Below, one piece after another: positions 1 through 9,544 of a stretch of DNA of 64,000 nucleotides (the first letter of the stretch is position 1; each line of letters opens with the position of its first letter). The notes beneath the pieces were generated by a model that searched no databases, had not been told where the DNA came from, and saw nothing but the letters and a program-made list of their open reading frames with translations. The position numbers and the translations under genes were made by a program. This stretch comes from an uncultured Thalassotalea sp. (GTDB taxonomy: Bacteria; Pseudomonadota; Gammaproteobacteria; Enterobacterales; Alteromonadaceae): the NCBI GenBank assembly GCA_947492575.1, contig CANLNK010000011.1:1-64000 (forward strand), given 5' to 3'.

Positions 1-106
1 CCATAGCATTGTAGAACCACCTGATCCCTTGCCGAACTCAGAAGTGAAATGCAATTGCGCCGATGGTAGTGTGGGAGGTCCCATGTGAGAGTAGGTCATT
101 GCCAGC
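1..106 (+). rRNA. rrf: 5S ribosomal RNA, 3' part
   Basis: The first bases match the body and 3' half of a bacterial 5S rRNA: the conserved CCGAACTCAGAAGTGAAA stretch near 33-50, the GCGCCGATGGTAGTGTGGG block and the GTGAGAGTAGGTCATTGCCAG end. The first ~10-14 nt of the molecule lie outside the window. It is followed directly by a rho-independent terminator, so it closes an rRNA operon whose 16S and 23S genes are upstream. Confidence 0.95.
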
Positions 107-116
107 ATCCTCTTCG

Positions 117-146
117 AAAAGCCTAGCAATAATGCTAGGCTTTTTT
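117..146 (+). terminator. Rho-independent terminator of the rRNA operon
   Basis: AAAAGCCTAGCA and TGCTAGGCTTTTTT form a perfect stem with a short AATAA-type loop and a T run. It lies about 10 nt after the 5S end and before epmA. Confidence 0.9.
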
Positions 147-188
147 GTATCTGCTACAAATTTAGTAATGAACTTAGGGGTACTAAGC

Positions 189-1154
189 ATGACATGGCAA
201 CCTTCTATGGATTGGGCAACGGCCGTTGCTAAAAGTAAAGTACTTGCGTCTATTAGAAACTTTTTTGTAAGTAGAGACGTAGTTGAAGTAGAAACCCCTT
301 TGTTATGCCATGGCACGGTCACAGATGTGCACTTAGAAGCTTTTAAAGCCGAGTATTTATCTTCCGTGAATGACAAAGAGACGCTTTATCTCCAAACTTC
401 TCCTGAGTTTGCTATGAAGCGCTTATTAGCCTCAGGTTATCAGTCTATATATCAGATGTGTAAAGCGTTTAGAGATGAACCACAGGGACGGTTTCATAAC
501 CCTGAGTTTACAATGCTTGAGTGGTATCGGCTTGGATTTTCTATGCATGACCTAATAGCCGAAGTTGATAGTTTTCTTCAAGACATATTACATACTAAAC
601 CCGCCGGGCTTATCAGTTATCAACAAACCTTCATTGATAAAACGGGAATAGATCCTCTATCAACAAGCATTAACGCTTGCATTAGCTTTATCAGTGAAAA
701 AGGAAAGCTATCTCCTTGGCTAGAAGAAGAAACTAGCCTTGATACTTTATTACAGTTCATTTTTTGTGAATTCATAGAAAGTAAAATTGGTTTAGAGGCA
801 CCTGTGTTTGTTCATAGTTTTCCTGCTAGTCAGGCATCTTTAGCAATTCTTGATACTAATGATATGCGTGTGGCAAAGCGTTTTGAATGCTATTTCAAAG
901 GCATTGAATTGGCGAATGGATTCGAAGAGCTTATAGATGCTAAGACGCAACTATCTCGCTTTGCTCTGGATAATAGTGTTCGTGCGGCAAACTCACTCGA
1001 GCAAAAAAATATTGATGAAAAGTTCATTTCGGCGTTAGAAGAAGGTTTACCTCAATGCGCTGGTGTTGCTTTAGGCGTCGATCGTTTGTTAATGCTTGCG
1101 TTAGATAAACCACATATAGAACAGGTAGTAAGCTTCACGACGAAAGATACATAA
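189..1154 (+). CDS. epmA: Elongation factor P--(R)-beta-lysine ligase EpmA
   Basis: EpmA is a cytoplasmic class II lysyl-tRNA-synthetase paralogue that attaches (R)-beta-lysine to a conserved lysine of EF-P. The frame is open back into the 5S gene, but the ATG at 189 gives a 321-residue protein starting MTWQPSMDW, close to the usual ~325. Visible motifs are motif 2 (FRDEP, then NPEFTMLEWY) and motif 3 near the C-terminus (GVALGVDRLLML). There is no N-terminal OB anticodon-binding domain, which separates it from LysS. It follows the rRNA terminator directly and so needs its own promoter in the ~40 bp between. EpmB and EF-P are not in the window. Confidence 0.93.
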   Translation: MTWQPSMDWATAVAKSKVLASIRNFFVSRDVVEVETPLLCHGTVTDVHLEAFKAEYLSSVNDKETLYLQTSPEFAMKRLLASGYQSIYQMCKAFRDEPQGRFHNPEFTMLEWYRLGFSMHDLIAEVDSFLQDILHTKPAGLISYQQTFIDKTGIDPLSTSINACISFISEKGKLSPWLEEETSLDTLLQFIFCEFIESKIGLEAPVFVHSFPASQASLAILDTNDMRVAKRFECYFKGIELANGFEELIDAKTQLSRFALDNSVRAANSLEQKNIDEKFISALEEGLPQCAGVALGVDRLLMLALDKPHIEQVVSFTTKDT

Positions 1155-1181
1155 GATTTATAGTGTGTGATATGAACTAAT

Positions 1182-1200
1182 ATGTGATATAGTATCATTT
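1182..1200. promoter_or_regulatory. Zur-like palindrome upstream of the MerC-family gene
   Basis: ATGTGATATAGTATCATTT is a near-palindrome (TGATA-TAG-TATCA core with AT-rich wings) 37 bp before the ATG. It resembles the Zur box half-site (AAATGTTATA), with T-to-G/C changes inside the arms. The resemblance is by eye; assignment to Zur is inference. Confidence 0.35.
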
Positions 1201-1237
1201 GATATGAATTTAAACTTACTGAGAAAAGGTCAAATAG

Positions 1238-1618
1238 ATGCTCGATAGAATTGGTATTGCAGCTACGTCATTATGCGCTTTGCACTGCATTTTGCTGCCT
1301 ATTTTATTGCCAGCGCTAGCATTATTGGGCTTAACTTTTCTCGCTGACCACACGTGGGAACATGTCTTTTTAATTGCAACTGCGGTACTTGGTACAGTTG
1401 CTTTGTTCTCTGGCTTTAAGCGTTACCATAAGCGTTTATATCCGTTTTATTTGCTATACCTTGGTGTTGCGGTTTACTGGATAAAACATGATTTTTCAGA
1501 AGAACTTGAGCCATTCTTTATTATTGGCGGGGCCTTCTTAATTGTGATGGCTCATTTCATTAACATGAAACTATGCAATAGCTGCAAACAGTGCACTGAT
1601 CATGATTGCGCAGTATAA
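1238..1618 (+). CDS. MerC-family small membrane protein
   Basis: A 126-residue integral membrane protein with about four hydrophobic segments. The CxxxC pair in helix 1 (C13-A-L-H-C17) and the Cys-rich tail (CNSCKQC, then HDC) are typical of MerC-domain proteins, which in the founding mer operons carry Hg(II) across the inner membrane. No merR, merA or merT is nearby, so a mercury role is not implied. Chromosomal single-gene copies with a Zur-like upstream palindrome, as here, more likely deal with zinc or other thiophilic metals (inference). The ATG at 1238 follows an AGAAAAGG-like ribosome site. Confidence 0.75.
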   Translation: MLDRIGIAATSLCALHCILLPILLPALALLGLTFLADHTWEHVFLIATAVLGTVALFSGFKRYHKRLYPFYLLYLGVAVYWIKHDFSEELEPFFIIGGAFLIVMAHFINMKLCNSCKQCTDHDCAV

Positions 1619-1725
1619 CAAATCTTGTTGTCGCTGCGAACTTATTAGCCTCTCTTCCTTGAGCTAGCTTAGTTAGTTGCTTTTAACTTCTTGAAAGCAG
1701 TTAGTCGTTTTGAAATTGTAGACTT

Positions 1726-3126
1726 TTACATATTAAAATCTTTTAACTTACGCGTAAGGGTATTTCGCCCCCAACCTAGTTTTTTAGCCGCTTCTTGCTT
1801 ATGTCCACCGGTGAACGTTAAGGCCCTTTGCAGCATAATTTTTTCAAACTCAGGCGTAGCTTCGTCAAGAATTGCGGTACGTCCTTTTGATAACTGCTCA
1901 TCCATCCAATGACTGAGTAACGACTGCCAGTTATCGCTTCCGTCAGAACTTGTTACCGTTGTTTCATAGAGTTCTTCTGGCAGATCTTCAGCAATGATTT
2001 CCTTACCGCTTGCCATAACCGTAAGAAAACGACAAATATTCTCTAATTGTCTTACATTGCCAGGCCAGTTACTTTGTTTGAGCTGTGCCACCGCATTTTT
2101 ATGTAGAATTTTAGGTTCTACGCCTAACTCATCCGCAGCGAGTTTGAGGAAATGGTTTGCTAATTGCTCTACATCTTCTTTTCTATCTCTAAGGGCTGGC
2201 AATTGAATGCGGATGACATTTAGACGATGAAACAAGTCTTCTCGAAAATCCCCTTCCCTTACTTTTTCTTCCAAGTTTTGGTGTGTCGCAGCAATGATAC
2301 GTACATCTACTTTTATCGGCGAGTGACCACCTACACGGTAAAACTGCCCGTCGGCCAATACACGTAACAATCTTGTTTGAACATCAAGTGGCATATCGCC
2401 AATTTCATCTAGAAATAAAGTACCGTTATGGGCTTGTTCGAATCGTCCTTGTCGAATAGAGTTAGCACCAGTGAACGCGCCTTTCTCATGTCCAAATAGT
2501 TCGGATTCAATTAAGTCCTTTGGGATAGCCGCCATATTTAACGGTATAAAGGTTTCATCGGCTCTTGGACTGTGCATGTGAAGTGCATGTGCGACTAACT
2601 CTTTACCTGTACCAGATTCTCCATTAATAAGTACGCTAATGCTTGAACGTGATAATCGGCCGATGGCACGAAAAACTTCCTGCATGGCAGGTGCTTCACC
2701 AATAATACCGACTGTCTTAGGTGTGTCTTTTTGTTTTTTCGCCTTCGCACTTTGCTCTCTAGAATGCGTTAACGCTCGTCGAGTAAGGGCTACCGCATCA
2801 TCTATATCGAATGGCTTTGGTAAATACTCAAAAGCACCACCTTGATAAGCATTAACTGCACTATCAAGGTCCGAATGTGCTGTCATAATGATCACTGGAA
2901 TATCGGGGAATTGCTGGTTAATTTTTCCCAACAACGTCATGCCATCCATGTGCGGCATGCGAATATCAGAGATAATAACTTCTGGTTGCCCATGGTCTAA
3001 TGCTGTCAGTAGGTTATTAGGATTTTCGAACGATGCAGATGATATTTGGGCATTCTTGAAGGCTTTTTCTAAAACCCATCTGATAGAGCTATCGTCATCT
3101 ACAATCCAAACTTGTTCGGCTATCAT
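1726..3126 (-). CDS. glnG: Nitrogen regulation response regulator NtrC (NR-I)
   Basis: A 466-residue sigma-54 activator. Residues 1-120 form a receiver with phospho-acceptor D54 (SDIRMP) and the DDD acidic pocket. The AAA+ domain has Walker A GESGTGKE and the sigma-54 contact loop GAFTGA. The C-terminus is a Fis-type HTH ([18 protein letters not shown]). Phosphorylated by NtrB under nitrogen limitation, it activates glnA and other promoters. Its ATG overlaps the glnL stop (ATGA), so the two are translationally coupled. The order glnA, DUF4124, glnL, glnG on one strand is the usual gammaproteobacterial locus. Confidence 0.97.
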   Translation of the reverse strand: MIAEQVWIVDDDSSIRWVLEKAFKNAQISSASFENPNNLLTALDHGQPEVIISDIRMPHMDGMTLLGKINQQFPDIPVIIMTAHSDLDSAVNAYQGGAFEYLPKPFDIDDAVALTRRALTHSREQSAKAKKQKDTPKTVGIIGEAPAMQEVFRAIGRLSRSSISVLINGESGTGKELVAHALHMHSPRADETFIPLNMAAIPKDLIESELFGHEKGAFTGANSIRQGRFEQAHNGTLFLDEIGDMPLDVQTRLLRVLADGQFYRVGGHSPIKVDVRIIAATHQNLEEKVREGDFREDLFHRLNVIRIQLPALRDRKEDVEQLANHFLKLAADELGVEPKILHKNAVAQLKQSNWPGNVRQLENICRFLTVMASGKEIIAEDLPEELYETTVTSSDGSDNWQSLLSHWMDEQLSKGRTAILDEATPEFEKIMLQRALTFTGGHKQEAAKKLGWGRNTLTRKLKDFNM

Positions 3127-4208
3127 AAAGTGTTCTCTTCTGAAATTGGTAATAATAAGGTGAACTCTGTGCGGCCTGGTCGGCTGCTACAGGAAAGCTT
3201 TCCCTTGTGCTGATTGACGAGGGTTTGAGAGATGGCGAGGCCTAACCCTGTGCCATTTGAACGACCAGAAACCATTGGATAAAAAATGGTATCTTGAATA
3301 TCTTCTGGAATCCCTGGGCCGTAATCGATAATACTAATAACAACCGTCAAACGAACACGTTTTCCATTGATTGTTTGATTGCTAGCAACACGGGTCTTTA
3401 GCGTAATAGAACTGCCTGGCTCAATGACTTGAACAGCATTATTAACAATGTTTAGAATTGCTTGCTGTAGCTTGTCAGCATCGAAGGCTATATCTGGAAT
3501 AGATGGATCGTAATCTCGGATTATTCTGATATTTTTCTCATTATCAAAAGCGACAAGCTGGCTAACTTTCTCCAGAACCAAGTGAATATTCTGAACTTCC
3601 ATTTTAGGTAGTTGATTTGGGCCGAGTAGTCTATCGACTAAGTTACGCAATCTGTCAGCCTGCTCAATAATCATGGCAGTATATTCTTGCTGTTCGCTAT
3701 TGAGCTCTTTGGTAAGCAATTGCGCCGCGCCACGTAAACCACCCAATGGATTTTTGATCTCGTGAGCTAAACCGCGAATCAGATCTCGAGCTGATTCCCA
3801 TTGTTGTTGCTGAAATGCTTCCGCACTAATTTGTTTTTGCTGATCGACTCTCTTGAGTTCTAACAGTACGTGTGGCTGATGATTGAATTCTGTTGCTGAT
3901 GCCGTGACTTCCGCAGTAAACTTGAAATGATCGCCCAACTGTACACTCACATCACCGTCACTGAACTCTTGCCCACTTTCGATAACTTGCATTAAACGCG
4001 CAGGGTCGAGTGTGGAATGAGGTATTGCCTCGATCAGCGGAAGGTTAAAAAGTTTGTTAAAACTTTTAATCAGTAGTGCTTCTGCAGCGGGATTCAAATA
4101 CTGAATTTTGAGTCCCGCATCCAAAACGATAACCGCAGTAACCAACTGATTCGCTAATTGATGCTGATAGGTCTTTTTGTGTCTATGTAAATCGTTTCGA
4201 TTAAACAA
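3123..4208 (-). CDS. glnL: Nitrogen regulation sensor kinase NtrB (NR-II)
   Basis: A 361-residue soluble histidine kinase with no membrane segments. It has an N-terminal PAS domain (about 15-125), a dimerisation/phosphoacceptor helix with H149 in GLAHEIKNPLGG, and a C-terminal ATPase with N box (NIVNNA) and G boxes ([15 protein letters not shown]). It phosphorylates or dephosphorylates NtrC in response to PII (GlnB). The stop overlaps the glnG start. A palindromic NtrC-type site sits 15 bp upstream of the ATG, suggesting autoregulation. Confidence 0.97.
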   Translation of the reverse strand: MFNRNDLHRHKKTYQHQLANQLVTAVIVLDAGLKIQYLNPAAEALLIKSFNKLFNLPLIEAIPHSTLDPARLMQVIESGQEFSDGDVSVQLGDHFKFTAEVTASATEFNHQPHVLLELKRVDQQKQISAEAFQQQQWESARDLIRGLAHEIKNPLGGLRGAAQLLTKELNSEQQEYTAMIIEQADRLRNLVDRLLGPNQLPKMEVQNIHLVLEKVSQLVAFDNEKNIRIIRDYDPSIPDIAFDADKLQQAILNIVNNAVQVIEPGSSITLKTRVASNQTINGKRVRLTVVISIIDYGPGIPEDIQDTIFYPMVSGRSNGTGLGLAISQTLVNQHKGKLSCSSRPGRTEFTLLLPISEENTL

Positions 4209-4222
4209 CCGTAGGCTCCAGA

Positions 4223-4239
4223 TGCACCAATAGTGTGCA
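4223..4239. promoter_or_regulatory. NtrC binding site in front of glnL
   Basis: TGCACCAATAGTGTGCA matches the NtrC consensus TGCACC-N5-GGTGCA with one inner mismatch. It lies 15-31 bp before the glnL start. A site this close resembles the repressing NtrC site at the E. coli glnL promoter, so NtrC probably dampens its own operon when transcription starts here rather than reading through from glnA (inference). Confidence 0.6.
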
Positions 4240-4288
4240 TCAAATTAGTTACTATAAGTTGAAACCTAAGATTTTGCACGGTAATGCA

Positions 4289-4798
4289 CTAATTTATGCG
4301 TGCACGGTGCATATAAAAGGTTACTGTATCTGACGATGCAATAACCTTGCCTTTCTCATCGAGTAATTCTAACTTTATTTGGTGCTCACCACGGTCGACA
4401 TTTCTGAGGGCAAACATGGAGTGGGTTTGAGGTTTCTCGTAGATTTTTCCGTCGAGCAATAGCTGAACTTTAAATCCACGTTTGAAGATTGGTTTGATCC
4501 CACCAGAGACAAATACCGAGCCGCTGTTGTCACGTATGGTGGCGTTTGATTCTGGCTGGGTAATGACGACTTCATATTTGTCTTCAATGACTTGCGGTTT
4601 GATATCTAGGATGGATGTATCTACAGACGGGAGGACATCGTTTTTTTCTTCCACTTTAACTTCTTCCGCACCAGGCCTTGGGCTATCTGAAAACACGAGC
4701 ACGCCATTTTCATCTCGCCACACGTAGACTTTCGCCTGATACGCATCAACAGGTAGCGACAACAATACAATAAAAATAAGGCTAGTTAACTGCTTCAT
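4289..4798 (-). CDS. DUF4124 domain-containing periplasmic protein
   Basis: A 169-residue exported protein. It has a cleavable signal peptide (MKQLTSLIFIVLLSLPVDA), then the DUF4124 signature (VYVWRDENGVLVFSDSPR) and a C-terminal Ig-like region ending near the stop. DUF4124 proteins are commonly encoded between glnA and glnL in gammaproteobacteria, but their function is not established. The gene is minus-strand, between the glnA terminator and glnL, so it may be transcribed alone or by read-through. Confidence 0.85.
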   Translation of the reverse strand: MKQLTSLIFIVLLSLPVDAYQAKVYVWRDENGVLVFSDSPRPGAEEVKVEEKNDVLPSVDTSILDIKPQVIEDKYEVVITQPESNATIRDNSGSVFVSGGIKPIFKRGFKVQLLLDGKIYEKPQTHSMFALRNVDRGEHQIKLELLDEKGKVIASSDTVTFYMHRARIN

Positions 4799-4867
4799 GT
4801 GCTTAATAAAGTTGCTCCTGCAAAGTGGTTAACCTTTAATCTAAACAAATATCTTTCGGTTATCCAC

Positions 4868-4896
4868 AAAAAAAGCTCACCGGAGTGAGCTTTTTA
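4868..4896 (-). terminator. Terminator downstream of glnA
   Basis: AAAAGCTCAC and GTGAGCTTTT form a 10-bp stem with a CGGA tetraloop, with A/T runs on both sides. It lies 45 bp beyond the glnA stop on the minus strand and probably uncouples glnA from glnLG, as in enteric bacteria. Confidence 0.85.
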
Positions 4897-4940
4897 TATT
4901 AAACACTAACTTGATCAATAAGTTAATGGATATTTAGCCA

Positions 4941-6347
4941 TTAAACGCTGTAGTACATTTGGAATTCTACAGGGTGAGTTGTCATGTTTAATGTTTCAAC
5001 TTCAGCACGCTTAAGTTCGATGTATGCATCGATCATGTCAGCGTCCATTACACCACCTTCGATTAAGAACTCTTTGTCAGCTTCTAATGCGTCAAGCGCT
5101 TCTTCGAAAGATGAAGCAACTTGTGGAATTTCTGCAGCTTCTTCTGCTGGTAGGTCGTATAAATCTTTATCCATTGCATCGCCAGGGTGGATCTTGTTCT
5201 TAATACCGTCAAGACCAGCCATTAACATTGCTGTGAATGCTAAGTAAGGGTTAGCTGTTGGATCAGGGAAACGTACTTCGATACGACGTGCCTTAGGTGA
5301 AGGAACTACTGGGATACGAATTGATGCAGAGCGGTTACGTGCTGAGTAAGCAAGCATAACAGGGGCTTCGAAGCCTGGTACTAAACGCTTGTATGAGTTA
5401 GTCGAAGCGTTAGTGAAAGCATTGATTGCTTTAGCGTGCTTGATAATACCACCGATGTAGTAAAGTGCTGTTTCAGATAACCCGCCGTACTTGTCACCAG
5501 AGAATAAGTTAACGCCATCTTTTGCTAAAGATTGGTGACAGTGCATGCCAGTACCGTTATCGCCAACTAATGGCTTAGGCATGAAAGTCGCAGTTTTACC
5601 GTAAGCGTGCGCTACGTTGTGAACAACATACTTGTAGATTTGAACTTCGTCAGCTTTGCTAACCATTGTGTTGAAACGACACGCGATTTCGTTTTGGCCA
5701 CAAGTAGCAACTTCGTGGTGATGTGCTTCAACAACCAAGCCCATTTCTTCCATTACAAGACACATTGCAGAACGTAAGTCTTGTGAAGAGTCTACTGGTG
5801 CAACTGGGAAGTAACCGCCTTTAACGCCTGGACGGTGACCGTGGTTGCCGTCTTCGTAGTCTGCGTTTGAGTTCCAAGCAGCTTCTTTGTCGTCGATTGA
5901 GTATGAAGCACCTGACATGTCTGCGTGGAATTTAACGTCGTCAAACACGAAGAACTCTGGCTCTGGGCCGAATAATACAGTGTCAGCAATACCAGTTGAA
6001 CGCATGTACTCTTCAGCGCGCTTAGCAACTGAACGAGGGTCACGGCTGTAACCTTGCATAGTAGCTGGTTCAACGATGTCACAACGGATGTTTAAAGTAA
6101 CTTCTTCTGTAAATGGGTCTAATACTGCAGTAGAAGCGTCAGGCATTAATACCATGTCTGATTCGTTGATGCCTTTCCAACCAGCGATTGAAGAACCATC
6201 GAACATTTTGCCGTCTTCGAAGAAGTCTTCGTCGATTTGGTGATATGGTAATGAAACGTGCTGTTCTTTACCTTTCGAATCAGTGAAACGTAGGTCAACG
6301 AACTTAACGTCGTTTTCTTTGATTAAATCTAAAACTGCTTGTGACAT
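4941..6347 (-). CDS. glnA: Glutamine synthetase, type I
   Basis: A 468-residue GS-I beta enzyme that makes glutamine from glutamate, ammonia and ATP as a cytoplasmic dodecamer. The frame is open further upstream, but [16 protein letters not shown] at 6347 is the true start because it matches family length and leaves room for the promoter. Visible motifs are [10 protein letters not shown] (48-57), the metal-binding GPEPEFF (127-133), [10 protein letters not shown] (264-273) and the adenylylation site Y397 in DLYDLP, numbered exactly as in E. coli. So it is probably controlled by GlnE adenylylation as well as by NtrC at the sigma-54 promoter. Confidence 0.98.
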   Translation of the reverse strand: MSQAVLDLIKENDVKFVDLRFTDSKGKEQHVSLPYHQIDEDFFEDGKMFDGSSIAGWKGINESDMVLMPDASTAVLDPFTEEVTLNIRCDIVEPATMQGYSRDPRSVAKRAEEYMRSTGIADTVLFGPEPEFFVFDDVKFHADMSGASYSIDDKEAAWNSNADYEDGNHGHRPGVKGGYFPVAPVDSSQDLRSAMCLVMEEMGLVVEAHHHEVATCGQNEIACRFNTMVSKADEVQIYKYVVHNVAHAYGKTATFMPKPLVGDNGTGMHCHQSLAKDGVNLFSGDKYGGLSETALYYIGGIIKHAKAINAFTNASTNSYKRLVPGFEAPVMLAYSARNRSASIRIPVVPSPKARRIEVRFPDPTANPYLAFTAMLMAGLDGIKNKIHPGDAMDKDLYDLPAEEAAEIPQVASSFEEALDALEADKEFLIEGGVMDADMIDAYIELKRAEVETLNMTTHPVEFQMYYSV

Positions 6348-6421
6348 TATTGTCTCCAGTGAAGTTATCTTAGTAGTAAAAATGGTATTAAAATGCGCTG
6401 CATTCGGCTTGAGCCAGACCT

Positions 6422-6437
6422 TGCCATTATCATGCCA
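6422..6437 (-). promoter_or_regulatory. Sigma-54 promoter of glnA
   Basis: On the minus strand TGGCATGATAATGGCA matches the sigma-54 consensus TGGCACG-N4-TTGCA, with the -24 GG and -12 GC at exactly the required 12-bp phase. Transcription would start near 6411, giving a leader of about 65 nt before the glnA ATG at 6347. The NtrC-like sites lie 80-140 bp further upstream, as in the glnAp2 arrangement. Confidence 0.85.
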
Positions 6438-6488
6438 AAAAACAAACCTAATAAAATCAATAGCTTTAGCTATTTTGCTATCAGGTGG

Positions 6489-6557
6489 TGCACCAAAATG
6501 GAAAGCTGTATGCACCAAGATGGATCGTTGGGCATTTTGAGTTGTCTTATTGGTGCA
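6489..6557. promoter_or_regulatory. NtrC enhancer sites upstream of glnA
   Basis: Two TGCACCAA-A/G-ATGG elements, at 6489-6501 and 6511-6523, are direct copies 22 bp apart, placing them on the same helix face. A third in inverse orientation (ATTGGTGCA) is at 6549-6557, and a degenerate one (TATGGTGCG) near 6606. All share the NtrC half-site TGCACC. Their distance from the sigma-54 promoter suits enhancer action through DNA looping. The rest of the 6348-6842 gap holds only the typA leader, with a candidate -10 TATAAT at 6739-6744. Confidence 0.75.
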
Positions 6558-6842
6558 ATCGAGTGTAGATAATATGTTGAGTAATCGCTAGTGAGATCGC
6601 AACTTTATGGTGCGTTAAACTGTATTCGAACAATATTGGAAGATGAGAGTTACAGAATTATTTGCTGTCTTCTACACTGGTTATATCTATTAATTTTAAT
6701 TTATCAATTTAGCGCGAGTAATCGCGGTTTTTTTCGTCTATAATCCGCGCCAACAAATACTAGATAATCGTTAGATAGCCGAATTAGCAGCCTATAGCTC
6801 GCAATTGCTTCGGTCTACTACCCACATATTTAAGAGACACAT

Positions 6843-8681
6843 ATGAGTGATATCGCTATAAACTCAATCGATAATTTGCGTAACGTCGCAATTATTGCCC
6901 ACGTTGACCACGGGAAGACAACCCTAGTTGATAAGTTATTAGAGCAGTCTGGTACGTTAGATTCTCGTACAGAACTTGAAGACCGCGTGATGGACTCAAA
7001 TGATATCGAAAAAGAACGTGGTATCACCATTTTAGCTAAAAACACTGCTATCAACTGGAAAGACTACCGCGTTAATATCGTAGACACCCCTGGTCACGCC
7101 GACTTTGGTGGTGAGGTAGAGCGTGTAATGTCGATGGTAGATTCTGTACTACTTATCGTTGATGCACAAGAAGGCCCTATGCCGCAAACTCGCTTCGTAA
7201 CACAAAAAGCATTTGCGCAAGGCTTAAAGCCAATCGTTGTTATCAATAAAATTGACAAGCCAGGCGCTCGTCCTGACTGGGTAATGGATCAAGTATTCGA
7301 TTTATTCGACAACTTAGGTGCTTCTGATGAACAGTTAGATTTCCAAGTAGTTTATGCATCAGCAATTAACGGCTGGGCATCGATGGAAGAAGGTGAAGTG
7401 GGTACAGACATGACGCCACTTTTCGAAACTATTATCGATCAAGTACCAGCGCCAGATGCAGATCCAGATGGTGCATTCCAAATGCAGATTTCTCAGCTTG
7501 ATTACAGCTCGTATTTAGGTGTAATTGGTGTTGGTCGTGTTACTCGCGGTTCAGTAAAGCCTAACCAGCAAGTAACAATTCAAACGGCAGCGGGTCAAGT
7601 GCACAACGGTAAAGTAGGTAAAGTATTTGGTTACTTGGGTCTAGAGCGCCACGAGACTGAAGAAGCACAAGCGGGTGATATTATAGCGATTACTGGCCTT
7701 GGTGAGCTGAAAATTTCTGACACTATTTGTTGTCCGAATGAAGTGGCACCGTTACCACCGTTATCAGTAGATGAGCCAACAGTTACAATGACGTTCCAAG
7801 TAAATACGTCACCTTTTTCTGGCCAAGAAGGTAAGTATGTAACTTCACGAAACATCAAAGATCGTTTAGACCAAGAGCTTATTCACAACGTAGCATTGCG
7901 TGTAGAACAGCAAGACGACCCAGATAAGTTTAAAGTATCTGGTCGTGGTGAACTTCACTTAGGTATTTTAATTGAAAATATGCGTCGTGAAGGTTACGAA
8001 CTAGCCGTATCTCGCCCTGAAGTAATTATGCGCGAAGTCGATGGTCAAATCGAAGAGCCTTACGAGACAGTGACTGTTGATGTTGAAGAAGAGCATCAAG
8101 GTTCAATTATGGAAAAAATGGGCTTACGCAAAGCAGAACTAACTGATATGGCACCAGATGGTAAAGGCCGTATTCGTATGGACTTCATTATGCCAAGCCG
8201 TGGCTTAATTGGTTTCCAAACTGAGTTTATGACGTTAACGTCTGGTTCTGGCTTAATCTACCACACGTTCTTACAGTATGGCCCGCACAAAGGTGGTGAG
8301 ATAGGTCAGCGCTTAAACGGTGTGTTAATCGCTAATGCACAAGGTAAAGCGTTAACAAATGCCCTTTTCAACCTACAAGAACGTGGCCGTTTAATGATTG
8401 GTCACGGTGTTGAAGTGTACGAAGGTATGATTATCGGTATTCACAGCCGCGATAACGATTTAACGGTTAATGCCCTTAAAGGTAAGCAATTAACTAACGT
8501 TCGTGCTTCTGGTACTGACGATGCGCAGGTGCTTACGCCACCAATTAAGATGACGTTAGAGCAAGCGCTTGAGTTCATCGACGATGATGAATTAGTAGAA
8601 GTAACTCCTGAGAATATTCGTATTCGTAAGAAGTGGCTTAAAGAGTCAGATCGTAAGCGTGAAAGCCGCACGAAAAAATAA
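6843..8681 (+). CDS. typA: Ribosome-associated translational GTPase TypA/BipA
   Basis: A 612-residue EF-G-like GTPase (E. coli ~607). G1 is AHVDHGKTT near residue 20, switch II is [11 protein letters not shown], and G4 is [12 protein letters not shown]. The family-specific C-terminal domain follows ([11 protein letters not shown], then [13 protein letters not shown]). It binds the 70S/50S ribosome and supports large-subunit assembly and growth at low temperature and under stress. The ATG at 6843 follows AAGAGACAC. It is divergent from glnA, as in many gammaproteobacteria, and ends in its own terminator. Confidence 0.97.
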   Translation: MSDIAINSIDNLRNVAIIAHVDHGKTTLVDKLLEQSGTLDSRTELEDRVMDSNDIEKERGITILAKNTAINWKDYRVNIVDTPGHADFGGEVERVMSMVDSVLLIVDAQEGPMPQTRFVTQKAFAQGLKPIVVINKIDKPGARPDWVMDQVFDLFDNLGASDEQLDFQVVYASAINGWASMEEGEVGTDMTPLFETIIDQVPAPDADPDGAFQMQISQLDYSSYLGVIGVGRVTRGSVKPNQQVTIQTAAGQVHNGKVGKVFGYLGLERHETEEAQAGDIIAITGLGELKISDTICCPNEVAPLPPLSVDEPTVTMTFQVNTSPFSGQEGKYVTSRNIKDRLDQELIHNVALRVEQQDDPDKFKVSGRGELHLGILIENMRREGYELAVSRPEVIMREVDGQIEEPYETVTVDVEEEHQGSIMEKMGLRKAELTDMAPDGKGRIRMDFIMPSRGLIGFQTEFMTLTSGSGLIYHTFLQYGPHKGGEIGQRLNGVLIANAQGKALTNALFNLQERGRLMIGHGVEVYEGMIIGIHSRDNDLTVNALKGKQLTNVRASGTDDAQVLTPPIKMTLEQALEFIDDDELVEVTPENIRIRKKWLKESDRKRESRTKK

Positions 8682-8703
8682 TCCATATCCAATAATTCGT
8701 TAG

Positions 8704-8731
8704 AAAAAGCCACCTTGTCGGTGGCTTTTTT
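8704..8731 (+). terminator. Terminator of typA
   Basis: AAAAAGCCACC and GGTGGCTTTTTTA form a stem with a TTGTC loop and T run, 22 bp after the typA stop. Confidence 0.9.
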
Positions 8732-9011
8732 ATTGCCTTAAAATAATGTTGAAGTGTTTAATCTTGTGGCTTGGGCTCCCATTAGGATGTGGATCTTGTA
8801 AGACATGTCTCAAACACTTGTCAGATATTTTTAATAGACATTATCAATAGGAGAAATTGCCTTTTTCAATGCCTTGAAAAACTTAATTAATTTCTAGAAG
8901 AACAACGTTGTTAACTGGATGTAACATGGATTTACTGTTTGTTAACTAGAGCTATGTCGAGGCACTGCTAAAATTATTGGTAGTTTGAAATACATATGGA
9001 AGCTTAGCTAT

Positions 9012-9194
9012 ATGGACAATAGTAAAGTGTGCCGAATGAGTTTGTTGTTTGAAAAAGCGGTATCGCAAAATGCGAGTCAGCAAGAACAGTTCGAGCTTAA
9101 ATCGTTATACGAAGAGTTTATCTGTGAAGGTCGATCAAAGGGCGCTCAAAAGAGGAGCCAGATCAAGCCTCATTACCTTCGTGCTGCCCACTAA
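9012..9194 (+). CDS. Small hypothetical protein
   Basis: A possible 60-residue protein from the ATG at 9012 (MDNSKVCRMSLLFEKAV); an upstream in-frame ATG at 8985 would give 69. It is polar, mostly helical in composition, with a basic tail (KGAQKRSQIKPHYLRAAH) and no recognisable domain. It lies before a second tiny ORF and a strong terminator, which supports a transcribed unit. I do not recognise the family. Confidence 0.45.
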   Translation: MDNSKVCRMSLLFEKAVSQNASQQEQFELKSLYEEFICEGRSKGAQKRSQIKPHYLRAAH

Positions 9195-9215
9195 ATAAAG
9201 CTTCTACAACCGCAT

Positions 9216-9377
9216 ATGGAACGTAATAAAATGTCACCGGATCAGTTAAAACAACTGCGCGAGTTAAGTGAGCGTTTTCAGGAAGGAGATGCTAATCATG
9301 AGCATATTAAGAAACTTTCGGATATTCTAACCTTAGTTAACAATATGCAGAGTCGTACCGCTAACGACAAAGATTAA
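9216..9377 (+). CDS. Small hypothetical protein (53 aa)
   Basis: An ATG at 9216 opens a 53-codon frame, MERNKMSPDQLKQLRELSER..., ending TAA at 9377. It is highly charged and helical, with leucines at heptad-like spacing, 21 bp after the preceding small ORF and 42 bp before a long terminator hairpin. It could be a small regulatory or scaffold protein. Support comes only from position, composition and the terminator. Confidence 0.45.
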   Translation: MERNKMSPDQLKQLRELSERFQEGDANHEHIKKLSDILTLVNNMQSRTANDKD

Positions 9378-9418
9378 GCAATCCTGAAAGCGTTTAGCAT
9401 CGCGCTATCACAACAACG

Positions 9419-9469
9419 AAAAGCCACAAAAAAGCAAGGCAAAGGTCTTGCTTTTTTGTGGCTTTTTTA
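9419..9469 (+). terminator. Long bidirectional terminator hairpin
   Basis: AAAAGCCACAAAAAAGCAAG pairs with its reverse complement CTTGCTTTTTTGTGGCTTTT across an 8-nt loop, followed by T's. It closes the small-ORF unit and also faces the minus-strand lipoprotein gene beyond it. Confidence 0.85.
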
Positions 9470-9544
9470 TGATTAAGTATGCCCCGTCATGAAATGTGTT
9501 TACACATTTAGGACTAATTATAAAAGCTTATGTACACAAACAAT

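Noticed and set aside
63-188. Upstream in-frame extension of epmA into the 5S gene
   Set aside because: It would read through rRNA and the terminator; the 189 start gives normal family length.
6348-6518. N-terminal extension of glnA
   Set aside because: The extra 57 codons cover the sigma-54 promoter; MSQAVLDL at 6347 matches family starts and Y397 numbering.
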